Assembly: GCF_000412995.1 (NCBI RefSeq) | Contig: NZ_KE332513.1 | Location: 116,030 to 180,029 of the forward strand | From: Treponema vincentii F0403 | GTDB lineage: Bacteria; Spirochaetota; Spirochaetia; Treponematales; Treponemataceae | Direction of reading: 5' to 3' | Length of the DNA: 64,000 nucleotides | Notes under the pieces: generated by a model | What the model was told of the DNA's origin: nothing | Database searches by the model: none | Seen by the model: only the letters and a program-made list of their open reading frames with translations | Position numbers and translations under genes: made by a program | In this document: one piece after another, positions 34,123 to 42,033 of the stretch | Layout: every line of letters starts with the position of its first letter | Numbering within the stretch: the first letter of the stretch is position 1

Positions 34123-36291
34123 ATGCTGATTGGAGAAATTCAAACACCCGTTTCAAATCTTTACGGCGCAGGTAAGACAACAGTCGAACAGCTTAACCGG
34201 CTGGGCATCTCAACGGTTGGCGATTTACTGCGGTTTTGGCCTCGTTTATGGGAAGACCGCAGCAGGTATAATACGCTCAGCGAATGGAACAAGTTTCATA
34301 AACTGAATGTGCCGGTAACGGTTATTGCCCACCAATGGTTCGGCTACGGGCGTATGAAAACATTAAAACTGATTGTTTCCGATTCGGAAGGTGTCCGCGG
34401 CGAGCTGATTTGTTTTAATCGCCCTTTTTTGGAGAAGGCATTTCCCGAAGGTACGCAGGCGCTGGTATACGGTGCTTTTGCCGTTAAATACGGCGCTATC
34501 CAATCGAGTTCTTTTGATATTGAAAAAAGCGATACGGCGGAGCGTCGCATCTTACCGGTATATCCGCTGACACAGGGGCTAACGCAGACAAAGCTGCGCA
34601 AGCTCATCGAACAGGCGCTTAATTCGTATGCGCGGGGAATCGATTCGGAACTTCCCGCCGATGTATTGAATAAATACGGCTATCCCGATAAGAAGACCGT
34701 GCTGTTTGCAATGCACCGCCCCGCTTCCATGCAGGAGGCGGAGAACGCCCGTACCGCACTGATCTTCGAAGAATTTTTCCTGTATGAGGCGGCTGTCGGT
34801 ATGCGTGCGCTCGAACGGCGCGGTGTGCTGCCCCGCACGGAAAAAACGGCTGCCGCTGCAAAACCGGCAGGGGAATCCGGCGTATCATCGGCGGAGACCG
34901 GTGTCAACGCGGCAAGGGCGGCAGAAGCAGGCGGCCAATCGGTAGGGATGTCAGTGGACGGCCAAACACGGGCAGCTCCTTACGGGTATGAATACAGCCC
35001 GCTGCAAAAAGAGCTTCTGGCCCGCCTGCCCTTTACGCTGACCGCAGACCAGCAAGCCGTTACGGCAGAAATTAACGCCGACCTTGACGGAACGGTACCC
35101 GCCGCCCGTCTTATTCAGGGGGATGTCGGTTCGGGTAAAACCCTCGTTGCGTTTTTAGCGTGTTTAAAAGTTATCGAAGGCGGCGGTCAGGCAGCGCTGA
35201 TGGCGCCTACCGAGCTGCTGGCGCGTCAGCACGCAGATAACGCGGCAAAGCTTTTGGAACCGCTCGGTGTGCAGCTTGCTTTCTTAACCGGCAACCTCAA
35301 GGCTGCGGGGCGCTCTCAACTATTGCAGCAGCTTGCCGCCGGTAATATCGACCTCATCATCGGTACGCATGCTCTGTTTTCCGCGCAAACAACCTATAAA
35401 AATCTGCGTATGGTTGTTATCGACGAGCAGCACCGCTTCGGCGTGCTCCAGCGGTCGGCAATCATCCAAAAAGGTATCGACAGCGCAAACAAGACGCCTC
35501 ATTTTTTAATGATGAGCGCAACCCCCATCCCCCGCACCCTTGCGCTGTCGATGTTCGGCGACCTCGACATTTCCGTCATCAAAACGATGCCTCCCGGGCG
35601 CAAGCCGGTGATTACCTATGTTGCCCCCGAGAGCAAGGCTGAAAAAGTGTATTATTTTATCGGACAAGATATCCTTGCCGGAAAGCAAGCCTATTTTGTG
35701 TACCCGATTATCGAAGATTCGGAGACGCTCAGCCTGAAATCGGCGGAAGATATGTTCGCGGAGCTGACCAGAGACTTCCCCAATCACCGGCTTGCGCTTC
35801 TGCATTCCAAGGTGCCGGAGAACGAAGCGCGGGCTATCATGCAGGAGTTCCGTGAAGGCACTATTCACATTCTGGTGGCAACCAGCGTTATTGAAGTCGG
35901 CGTCGATGTGCCGAACGCAACCTGCATGGTAATAGAGCACGCCGACCGGTTCGGTCTTTCCGCCCTGCATCAGCTGAGAGGCAGAATCGGACGGGGCAGC
36001 GATCAGGCTTATTGTTTTTTGCTCTACGGAAAAAATATTACCGAAACCGGCATGGCGCGGCTCAAGGTGATGGCAAGCACCACAGACGGATTTGTCATTG
36101 CGGAAGAAGATTTAAAACTGCGGGGGCCGGGGGATATCGGCGGTGTTGAGCAGTCGGGCTATTGCGGGTTTGAACTTGGCGATCCCATTCGTGATTTTGC
36201 GCTGTTGGAAAAAGCCCGCGCCGCCGCCTTTGAGATGCTTGCCGCGCAGAGCGGATTAACTCAACATGAAGGCACAAATACCGCCGAGTAA
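34123..36291 (+). CDS. recG: ATP-dependent DNA helicase RecG
   Basis: RecG remodels stalled replication forks and branched DNA. From ATG 34123 it has 722 residues. The wedge/OB domain is about residues 50-150, the helicase core about 300-640: RLIQGDVGSGKTLVAFLACL (Walker A), VVIDEQHRFGVLQR (DEQH), MMSATPIPRTLALS, LVATSVIEVGVDVPNA and LRGRIGRGSDQAYCFLLY, then the RecG tail with LKLRGPGDIGGVEQSGYCGF. An Ala/Gly-rich stretch (about residues 240-290) is inserted before the core and looks unstructured. A TTG 18 bases upstream was rejected because it lies on the -10 box. Confidence 0.95.
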   Translation: MLIGEIQTPVSNLYGAGKTTVEQLNRLGISTVGDLLRFWPRLWEDRSRYNTLSEWNKFHKLNVPVTVIAHQWFGYGRMKTLKLIVSDSEGVRGELICFNRPFLEKAFPEGTQALVYGAFAVKYGAIQSSSFDIEKSDTAERRILPVYPLTQGLTQTKLRKLIEQALNSYARGIDSELPADVLNKYGYPDKKTVLFAMHRPASMQEAENARTALIFEEFFLYEAAVGMRALERRGVLPRTEKTAAAAKPAGESGVSSAETGVNAARAAEAGGQSVGMSVDGQTRAAPYGYEYSPLQKELLARLPFTLTADQQAVTAEINADLDGTVPAARLIQGDVGSGKTLVAFLACLKVIEGGGQAALMAPTELLARQHADNAAKLLEPLGVQLAFLTGNLKAAGRSQLLQQLAAGNIDLIIGTHALFSAQTTYKNLRMVVIDEQHRFGVLQRSAIIQKGIDSANKTPHFLMMSATPIPRTLALSMFGDLDISVIKTMPPGRKPVITYVAPESKAEKVYYFIGQDILAGKQAYFVYPIIEDSETLSLKSAEDMFAELTRDFPNHRLALLHSKVPENEARAIMQEFREGTIHILVATSVIEVGVDVPNATCMVIEHADRFGLSALHQLRGRIGRGSDQAYCFLLYGKNITETGMARLKVMASTTDGFVIAEEDLKLRGPGDIGGVEQSGYCGFELGDPIRDFALLEKARAAAFEMLAAQSGLTQHEGTNTAE

Positions 36292-36328
36292 AAAAAGAGC
36301 GGCCTTATGGGGACTTATAAGACCGCTC
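36290..36328 (-). terminator. Intrinsic terminator of the ZinT-like gene
   Basis: On the minus strand GAGCGGTCTTATA, a short loop, TAAGGCCGCTC, then TTTTTTT. It overlaps the recG stop region. A near-identical copy lies at 37703-37741 with no gene before it. Confidence 0.85.
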
Positions 36329-36371
36329 TCACACTTATTTTGGGAGGAATAAATTCCTACTCTTCATCAGG

Positions 36372-37565
36372 TTATTTTGTCGCCTCTCTTAAAAGCTTAC
36401 GACATGTATCGAGTACGCGCTTTGCAACCAGTTCTTCAGAGCTGTCTGCCGGAATACAGGTTGGCTTTTTACCGTCCGTCTTTTCGATTTCGCTCGGCTT
36501 CATACCGTACCATACATGCATGTGTGCGGGACTGCCGTGCGGTGTCGTCATCGATAAAAAGGCGAATTTTCCCGCTTTTTGCCGGTCGGATGCAACAAAT
36601 GCATTTGCCGTAGCGCGCAGTTTATTAGCGCCGTCACGGCTGTAAGCAACTCTCGAAAGTTCGGTCATACCTTTCCATACAACCATTTCGTTTTTATCGT
36701 TTCCGGTAACGAATTCAAGGTGTGTAAAATCGGAAGCAGTACCGTAGCTTTCCTTTGCCATCTTAATGATTTCTTCTTTGGTAAAGTCGCTGCCGTCTTT
36801 CTTTCCGGAAAATTCTTTAATGAGCTTTGCGTACGCTTCCTGAACGGCGGGACGCGGATCGTCATAGATAAGTGCAGTGTTGATCCATTTACCCGTATAC
36901 GGCATAAGAGGAGCTTTCGGCAACATCTCCGCAACTTCTTTAATCGTATCGGTCATTTCTTTTAACAGGTTTTCGTTCGAGACTGCCGTATCGGCGTAGG
37001 TCGGCCACCAGAGCGGATCGCTTTCTACCAGCGACTTAATGTCTCTGCTGCCGAACCGTGCATGCCAGTGCAATAAGCTGTCTTCGGAATCTCGATGCGG
37101 AGGTACGATAATAAAATATTGCGCTTCCGCTAAGCCTTGTACCGGTTTGATCGCTTCAAATGCATACCATGAATGGCCTTCAAACCCTTGCATGGGTTTC
37201 ATTCCGGTATAACGGTATTCGCACGGAATTTGTTTTTCATTACCGTCTTTGTCCATTACGGTAAACAATACGGTATTAGAACCGTCAAACTTGACTTTTG
37301 CAATCGGTGTTGCAAACATATTGGAAACTGCTGCCTTTAATCCGTCTTCGGTATAGTACGGCATCTTTTCCGCTTGCATTCTATATGCGTCGTTCAGCTG
37401 AGTCGCGCCGGAAATCGCACTAAAGGATTGCCATTCGCCCTTCCACGCAGAAAGTTCATTTCCCGCTTCGAGCTTTGCAGCCGCGGATGTCGATTTACAT
37501 CCGGTAAAAAATACGGTAAGCAGCAATACTGCCGCTCCGTATACGATATGTTTTTTAGATAACAT
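36372..37565 (-). CDS. Lipoprotein with two ZinT-like metal-binding domains
   Basis: The 397-residue protein has a lipoprotein signal (LLTVFFTGC, Cys about residue 22). Residues about 40-210 match ZinT/YodA, a zinc-binding lipocalin-like domain: WKGEWQSFSA, IAKVKFDGSNTVLFTVMDKD, and HWHARFGSRDIKSLVESDPL ending WWPTYADTAV. Residues about 235-390 repeat the plan: YTGKWINTALIYDD, FTKEEIIKMAKESYG, FTHLEFVTGNDKNEM and TPHGSPAHMHVWYG. Histidine clusters suited to Zn(II) are kept in both. ZinT is usually one domain of about 190 residues. A clear ribosome site (GGAGG) precedes the ATG. Periplasmic-facing lipid-anchored zinc capture is the likely role. Confidence 0.82.
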   Translation of the reverse strand: MLSKKHIVYGAAVLLLTVFFTGCKSTSAAAKLEAGNELSAWKGEWQSFSAISGATQLNDAYRMQAEKMPYYTEDGLKAAVSNMFATPIAKVKFDGSNTVLFTVMDKDGNEKQIPCEYRYTGMKPMQGFEGHSWYAFEAIKPVQGLAEAQYFIIVPPHRDSEDSLLHWHARFGSRDIKSLVESDPLWWPTYADTAVSNENLLKEMTDTIKEVAEMLPKAPLMPYTGKWINTALIYDDPRPAVQEAYAKLIKEFSGKKDGSDFTKEEIIKMAKESYGTASDFTHLEFVTGNDKNEMVVWKGMTELSRVAYSRDGANKLRATANAFVASDRQKAGKFAFLSMTTPHGSPAHMHVWYGMKPSEIEKTDGKKPTCIPADSSEELVAKRVLDTCRKLLREATK

Positions 37566-37584
37566 CTAAACCTCCTAATGTTTG

Positions 37585-37616
37585 CCTATACTTACAAAAA
37601 TCGTAAAAAATGTCAA
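37585..37616 (-). promoter_or_regulatory. Promoter of the double-ZinT gene
   Basis: Minus strand: TTGACA (37616-37611) with AAGTAT at 17 bases or TATAGG at 20 bases. The sequence TTGACATTTTT...TTTTTGTAA-TATAGG is repeated almost exactly at 37837-37806. Confidence 0.55.
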
Positions 37617-37680
37617 CTACTGCTGACAGATTCTATAATCCATAACCCCGATGCAGAGCGCCATGGTATTAAATCGGCAG

Positions 37681-37860
37681 GAAGGCACAAATGCTTCCGC
37701 ATAAAAAAAGAGCGGCCTTATGGGGACATATAAGACCGCTCTAACACTTATTCGGGAGGAATAACCTACTATTCATGCAGCCGGATTACAGCTTTACAAT
37801 GTAACCCTATAGTTACAAAAAACGATCAAAATGTCAACCCTTTCTAACAGATTCCAACTT
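37681..37860 (-). pseudogene. Ghost copy of the ZinT locus: terminator and promoter without the gene
   Basis: This segment contains, in order, the end of the recG-like sequence (GAAGGCACAAAT), the same terminator as at 36290-36328, the GGGAGGAATAA stretch that follows it, about 50 unrelated bases, then the promoter block TTGACA...TATAGG and the flank TAACAGATTC found upstream of the ZinT gene. The coding region is gone. Together with the family C repeat it fills the 409-base gap 37566-37974. Confidence 0.7.
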
Positions 37861-37894
37861 ATCGATTTATAAAAGAAGAAACCGAAACATTAAT

Positions 37895-37990
37895 TGGGCA
37901 TCTCTAAAAACTGCAAGCCTATCGGCTTGTTCTGTAAAGAAATTCATTAAGTTATCCGCTTCGCGGACTGCGAATCAGTTTTTAGAAGTT
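37895..37990. repeat. Family C element, copy C3 (long form)
   Basis: GGGCATCTCTAAAAACTG at the left pairs with CAGTTTTTAGAAGTTTCC at the right. Between them are two hairpins, CAAGCC-TAT-CGGCTTG-like and ATCCGC-TTC-GCGGAC-like. Its right arm encodes the last residues and stop codon of the U32 protease gene. Confidence 0.65.
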
Positions 37991-39237
37991 TCCAATGTTT
38001 CCCCACTGCTTTTTGTACGTACAATAAAACCGCTGCGCAGGGATACGCTCGTTTCAATAACACAAGGATGTCCGTGGCATACCCAATCGCAGGAGTCGCC
38101 GGTTTCGGGATCGAGCAGCGTGTAATCGCGGTCTTCGATTGCGCAGATATCCGGGCCGATGTATTCAAGCGGCATATCCGCGGTGATTTTATTCATGGAT
38201 ATAAATTCGTATCGGTTGTTTCCGAGCTCTTTACCGATGGTGCCGGCCATGATATACGGCGACTTGGACTCCCCGCGGGTAGTTTTATTTGCATCATCCT
38301 TTGAAAAATAAAACCCCGTACCGAATGCCCTGTGCGCCGTGTTGTACAGCTCTTTTACAAAGGGTTCCGCCTCGGCGGGGGAGATTTTACCGAATAAGGC
38401 GTCGAGCCGTTTCCGGTAAGCACGGGTAACAAGCGCGGTATAATAGAGGCTTTTCATTCTTCCTTCTATCTTAAGCGCATCTGCCCCCGCTTTTTTCAGG
38501 TCTGCAAGATAGTCTATCATGCAGAGGTCTTTAGACGAAAAAAGCGCCGTGTAACCGCTGCCTTCTTCTACGGGGAAGTATTCACCCGGCCGTTCTTTCT
38601 CCTCAACCGCAAGCGAATAGTCCCACCGGCAGGAATGAGTACAAGCTCCCGCATTCGCGCTGCGGCCGGTAAGATATGCGCTGATAAGACATCGCCCCGA
38701 ATACGCAATACACATCGCACCGTGTACAAAGCATTCCAGCTCCATCTCCGGCACCCTGTCTTTTATTTCGGCGATGTCCGCAAGCGAGGCTTCTCTGCCA
38801 AGCACCACGCGCTTAAATCCCAGATCACGGTATACCCGCACCGCTTCATAGTTGATGCAGTTTGCCTGTGTGCTTAAGTGTAGCGGCGTATCGGGAAAAT
38901 GCTTGCGTAGTACGGGAACCATTCCGATATCCTGAACGATAAAGGCGTCGATAGGATAAAGTTTAAAATAATCGGCTTCCGCCAAAAAAGCCTTAATATC
39001 TTCATTATGAAAAGAAATATTTAATGCGCAGAGCAGCTTTTTAGGCTTGCCTTGTTTTGCATACTGCTCTTTAAGCGCACGGATGGTTTTATACTCATCG
39101 GTAAAAAAATTGTCGGCTTTTACCCGCAACGAAAAGTTTTTAAGGCCGATGTAGGCGGAATCGGCTCCATACTCCCATGCGTAGTGCAGCTTTTCCAGAT
39201 TTCCGGCAGGGGCTACCAATTCCATCATATTCATCAT
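37975..39237 (-). CDS. U32 family peptidase, TrhP/YegQ-like
   Basis: The 420-residue protein matches the U32 family, whose TrhP (YegQ) members take part in tRNA U34 hydroxylation. MELVAPAGNLEKLHYAWEYG starts it; LHLSTQANCINYEAVRVYRD is the signature; the cysteine cluster is ECFVHGAMCIAYSGRCLIS plus GACTHSCRW, consistent with an iron-sulfur site. KIEGRMKSLYYTALVTRAYR follows. The final ETSKN and stop lie inside a family C repeat. Its start overlaps the upstream hydrolase-fold gene by four bases, so it is translated from the same mRNA. Confidence 0.88.
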   Translation of the reverse strand: MMNMMELVAPAGNLEKLHYAWEYGADSAYIGLKNFSLRVKADNFFTDEYKTIRALKEQYAKQGKPKKLLCALNISFHNEDIKAFLAEADYFKLYPIDAFIVQDIGMVPVLRKHFPDTPLHLSTQANCINYEAVRVYRDLGFKRVVLGREASLADIAEIKDRVPEMELECFVHGAMCIAYSGRCLISAYLTGRSANAGACTHSCRWDYSLAVEEKERPGEYFPVEEGSGYTALFSSKDLCMIDYLADLKKAGADALKIEGRMKSLYYTALVTRAYRKRLDALFGKISPAEAEPFVKELYNTAHRAFGTGFYFSKDDANKTTRGESKSPYIMAGTIGKELGNNRYEFISMNKITADMPLEYIGPDICAIEDRDYTLLDPETGDSCDWVCHGHPCVIETSVSLRSGFIVRTKSSGETLETSKN

Positions 39238-40145
39238 TCTTCCTCAATAAAAAGAGACTGTACCCATTGTCCCATTTTTTCTACCGCTAAGTGAGCTTGT
39301 TTTGCTTGAGCATCCATTGCCTGAAAAAGATGCCACATATCAGGCCATATATCCAGCTGAACATGACCGCCGGCAGCTTCAATCTTCTGCGCAAGAACCT
39401 TGGCGTCTGCAGAAAGAATTTCCTTGCCGCCGCACTGAATAAAGACCGGCGGAAAGCCCTCGAAAGAACCGTAAAGCGGGGAGACAAGCGGATTATGAAA
39501 ATTATCGGTTGACGTATAGCGTCCTGCCGCCGCTTGGAGTGCTTCCTTCAGCAAAAATTTATCGGATTTTTGTAATGCATGAATCTCTTCATTTGAACAG
39601 GAAACATCCGCCCACGGAGAAATAAGCACAAGCGCTGCAGGCTGCGGTAATTGTTCCTGTTTTAAGTAATGGATAAGCGCTACTGCTAATGCAGCTCCGG
39701 CCTCATCCCCTGCAATAACAACCGATGCCGAAGAAATGCCGTATTTTTTTAACATTCCCTTATACGAAACAACAATGTCGTCCAAGCCTATGGGAAAAGG
39801 ATATTCCGGTGCAAGCCGGTACTCCGGTAAAAAAAGTTTACACGCGCATTCATGGGCAAATGAAGCGCAAAAATTCCGCGCAGCCCTGCAAGAACCGTTA
39901 ACAAAGGATCCTCCGTGCACATAAAGAACAACACGGTTTGCCGCTGCAACTTCCGGTTCCAATATTTCTAGCGGCACCGAACCGATAGTGTCGCGCGCAA
40001 TATCCGTATTATTCGGCAGATAGGGGGAATAAAAAAAAGCATCATATTCTTCTCGAATAGTGCTTAACGGTATCTTAGGTGAATAGAGTGTCTTTTTAAA
40101 TGCCTTTTGAATTTGCCTCAATGAATTGTGTACTGTCCCATCCAT
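39234..40145 (-). CDS. HSL-type alpha/beta hydrolase fold protein lacking the nucleophile serine
   Basis: The 303-residue protein has the hormone-sensitive-lipase plan: oxyanion region VVLYVHGGSFVNGSCR (family HGGG), LFLPEYRLAPEYPFPIGLDD, nucleophile elbow VVIAGDEAGAALAVAL, and C-terminal PDMWHLFQAMDAQAK with the His. The elbow should be GDSAGG; here the serine codon is GAG (Glu), so classical esterase activity is unlikely. ATG 40145 was chosen because TATACT ends six bases before it and because the in-frame extension to 40205 translates repeat sequence. It precedes the U32 gene in an operon. It may be a binding protein or a non-serine enzyme. Confidence 0.8.
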   Translation of the reverse strand: MDGTVHNSLRQIQKAFKKTLYSPKIPLSTIREEYDAFFYSPYLPNNTDIARDTIGSVPLEILEPEVAAANRVVLYVHGGSFVNGSCRAARNFCASFAHECACKLFLPEYRLAPEYPFPIGLDDIVVSYKGMLKKYGISSASVVIAGDEAGAALAVALIHYLKQEQLPQPAALVLISPWADVSCSNEEIHALQKSDKFLLKEALQAAAGRYTSTDNFHNPLVSPLYGSFEGFPPVFIQCGGKEILSADAKVLAQKIEAAGGHVQLDIWPDMWHLFQAMDAQAKQAHLAVEKMGQWVQSLFIEEE

Positions 40146-40151
40146 TGGGGT

Positions 40152-40157
40152 AGTATA
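40152..40157 (-). promoter_or_regulatory. -10 box of the hydrolase-fold gene, leaderless
   Basis: Minus strand TATACT, then ACCCCA and the ATG at 40145, the same six-base spacing as in aroDE, recG and the dtxR-like gene. No ribosome site is present. Confidence 0.55.
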
Positions 40158-40182
40158 TAGAATCTGACTTGATGATTCCAGC

Positions 40183-40450
40183 CCCTTTTGAAATATACGG
40201 CACATCTACGTTGTCGCATCGTCAAAACTATACATCCGTGTATAGTTTTGACTGTGAGTTTCGGCAGCAGCCGAAACATCACTTCTGATATAAACCAGCG
40301 GCATCCGTGCCGCTACTGAAGATCCTCAACGTATCAGAACCGCCACAGCCCTAGCATTTGTGTCGTCTATTTCAAAAGGCTAACGGAAAGTATATTTTTA
40401 ACAACATCCTGATTTTGCGATCTATATTTACTCGTCTGATGCGTTTGCCT
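40183..40450. repeat. Family A long form (AL2) with three-hairpin array
   Basis: Framed by CCTTTTGAAA and TTTCAAAAGG plus CTAACGGAAAG, as in AL1. Inside are three hairpins in series: GTCAAAACTATACA-tccg-TGTATAGTTTTGAC (40221-40252), GTTTCGGC/GCCGAAAC (40258-40277) and AGCGGCA-tccg-TGCCGCT (40297-40314). The right edge TTTTGCGATC ... GTCTGATGCGTTTG is a family A end. With P4 and A4 it fills the 502-base gap 40146-40647; no gene is seen. Confidence 0.7.
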
Positions 40451-40456
40451 TCCCTT

Positions 40457-40486
40457 TGTGCAAAATTTTATCTAAAATTTTGCACA
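40457..40486. repeat. Palindrome P, copy P4
   Basis: TGTGCAAAATTTT, four bases, AAAATTTTGCACA. It differs from P1 at the fourth base pair (C-G and G-C exchanged for a compensated A-T type change), so the palindrome is preserved. It lies between AL2 and A4. Confidence 0.75.
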
Positions 40487-40504
40487 AATTTTTTCAGGAA
40501 AAGG

Positions 40505-40639
40505 ACAAACACATCAGACAGATAAATCAAAAGCGCAGAATAATAGGCTGGGCGACCATTTGAACCGCGAAGAGGTTCAACTCTGGTTGAACAGCCTATT
40601 ATTCTGCGGGGCAATCAGCAAAACGTCTGATATGTTTGC
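40505..40639. repeat. Family A element, copy A4
   Basis: Ends AAACACATCAGAC and GTCTGATATGTTT (compensated relative to the GGC/GCC of other copies). The middle stem is GCAGAATAATAGGCTG pairing with CAGCCTATTATTCTGC and the inner hairpin TTGAACC-GCGAAGAG-GTTCAA. It ends nine bases from the MATE stop codon and may terminate that operon. Confidence 0.85.
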
Positions 40640-40647
40640 CCTAGGGG

Positions 40648-42033
40648 TTAGTCGGTAACTGAATGGAGCCATTTGCCGGATTTAATCCGCCAAAGGCCTA
40701 AGAGCAGTTTAAGCGGTTCCTCGCTGAAAAGGCACATATAAATAACCCACGGCGGAAGCGCAGTATAAAGCGATACGGAATATGCAAGCGGGATGGCGAT
40801 AAGCCACATAATAAAGGTATCGCAGATCATACCGAATCGGGTATCGCCGCCTGCGCGGACAAGGCCGATCAAAATACACATATTGCACGCTTTAAGCGGA
40901 TAACAGCAAGCTAATACGATAAAGAGTTTTTTAACCGTCGACAATACAATCGGTTCCACATTAAAGATGAAGGGCACAAGGTAAGAAATAGGGATAAGTG
41001 CGGCGCCGATAAACATCGCAACAATCGGAATAAACAACAGGACTTTAGAAGCATATTGCCGAGCCTCGCTATCGTGTTTTTCGCCTATCTTTTTCCCGAT
41101 CAAAACACTGATGCCGTTTCCGAATCCGATAAAGATAACCCATGTCAGTTGCGAAATGGTATTGGTAATATTAAAAGCGGCATACGAAAATGTATTAATA
41201 CCGGCAAAAATTTTATGATGAAACGTAATGCCGAAAGACCACAGCGATTCATTAAGCAGTACCGGCAGCACGATTAAAAAATACACTTTTAAAAATTTAG
41301 CGTCAAAGCTGAAATGACTTTTAAGCGTTCCTAACACCGGATATTTCCGGTACTTCGTTACAGTAAAGGTAATACAAAGTTCGACGCAGCGGGCGACAAC
41401 GGTAGCGATAGCGGCTCCGCGGACACCTAATGCCGGAGCACCGAAAAGGCCGAAAATCAAAACGGCGTTGAGCACCGTGTTCACCACCAGAGAAACCAAC
41501 GTTGCAGCAACCGCAATTTTTACTTTTTCGATGGAGCGCAGCGTAATCATCAGCATAAAATTTACCGCAAAGGGAATAAAACAAAATGCCGACACTCTAA
41601 GGTATTGTACGCCGGTTTCAATTACGGCACTGTCTTTTGTGTACAACGCCAGTATTTCCTTAGGCAAAGTTGCACAGCAAACCGTAAATAAAACGGCAAA
41701 CGATACGGCCACTATCATAGAAATACCGAACGTTTTCTGTAATCCCTTAAAATCTTTTTTGCCCCAAAACTGCGCCGTAAACACCATACTGCCCGACCCG
41801 ATACCGTACAGAATCAGATTAAGCAAAAAAAAGAGCTGATTTCCCAAACCAACTGCGGCAAGTTCTATTGTGCCGAGCTTGCCGATCATCACCGTATCAA
41901 GAATATTGACAAAGGCGCTAAGGAAATTTTGCAGCATAATCGGAAGAGCTATTGTAAATAACGTTGTTAAAAATTTTTTATCAAAAAACACCGCCTTAAA
42001 CCGTGCGGACATCGTCATATAAGCATTCTCCAT
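40648..42033 (-). CDS. MATE family efflux transporter
   Basis: The 461-residue membrane protein has about twelve helices in two halves, starting FLTTLFTIALPIMLQNFLSA and with IELAAVGLGNQLFFLLN, typical of MATE/DinF-type Na+- or H+-driven drug exporters; the second half has SQLTWVIFIGFGNGISVLIG. ATG 42033 overlaps the glycosyltransferase stop (TGATG), so it is coupled; a start eight codons earlier is possible. The substrate cannot be predicted. It closes the minus-strand run before a block of repeats. Confidence 0.88.
   Translation of the reverse strand: MENAYMTMSARFKAVFFDKKFLTTLFTIALPIMLQNFLSAFVNILDTVMIGKLGTIELAAVGLGNQLFFLLNLILYGIGSGSMVFTAQFWGKKDFKGLQKTFGISMIVAVSFAVLFTVCCATLPKEILALYTKDSAVIETGVQYLRVSAFCFIPFAVNFMLMITLRSIEKVKIAVAATLVSLVVNTVLNAVLIFGLFGAPALGVRGAAIATVVARCVELCITFTVTKYRKYPVLGTLKSHFSFDAKFLKVYFLIVLPVLLNESLWSFGITFHHKIFAGINTFSYAAFNITNTISQLTWVIFIGFGNGISVLIGKKIGEKHDSEARQYASKVLLFIPIVAMFIGAALIPISYLVPFIFNVEPIVLSTVKKLFIVLACCYPLKACNMCILIGLVRAGGDTRFGMICDTFIMWLIAIPLAYSVSLYTALPPWVIYMCLFSEEPLKLLLGLWRIKSGKWLHSVTD

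Noticed and set aside
40146..40205. Extra 20 residues at the N-terminus of the hydrolase-fold protein
   Set aside because: They come from the repeat AL2 edge, and a -10 box lies between them and ATG 40145.
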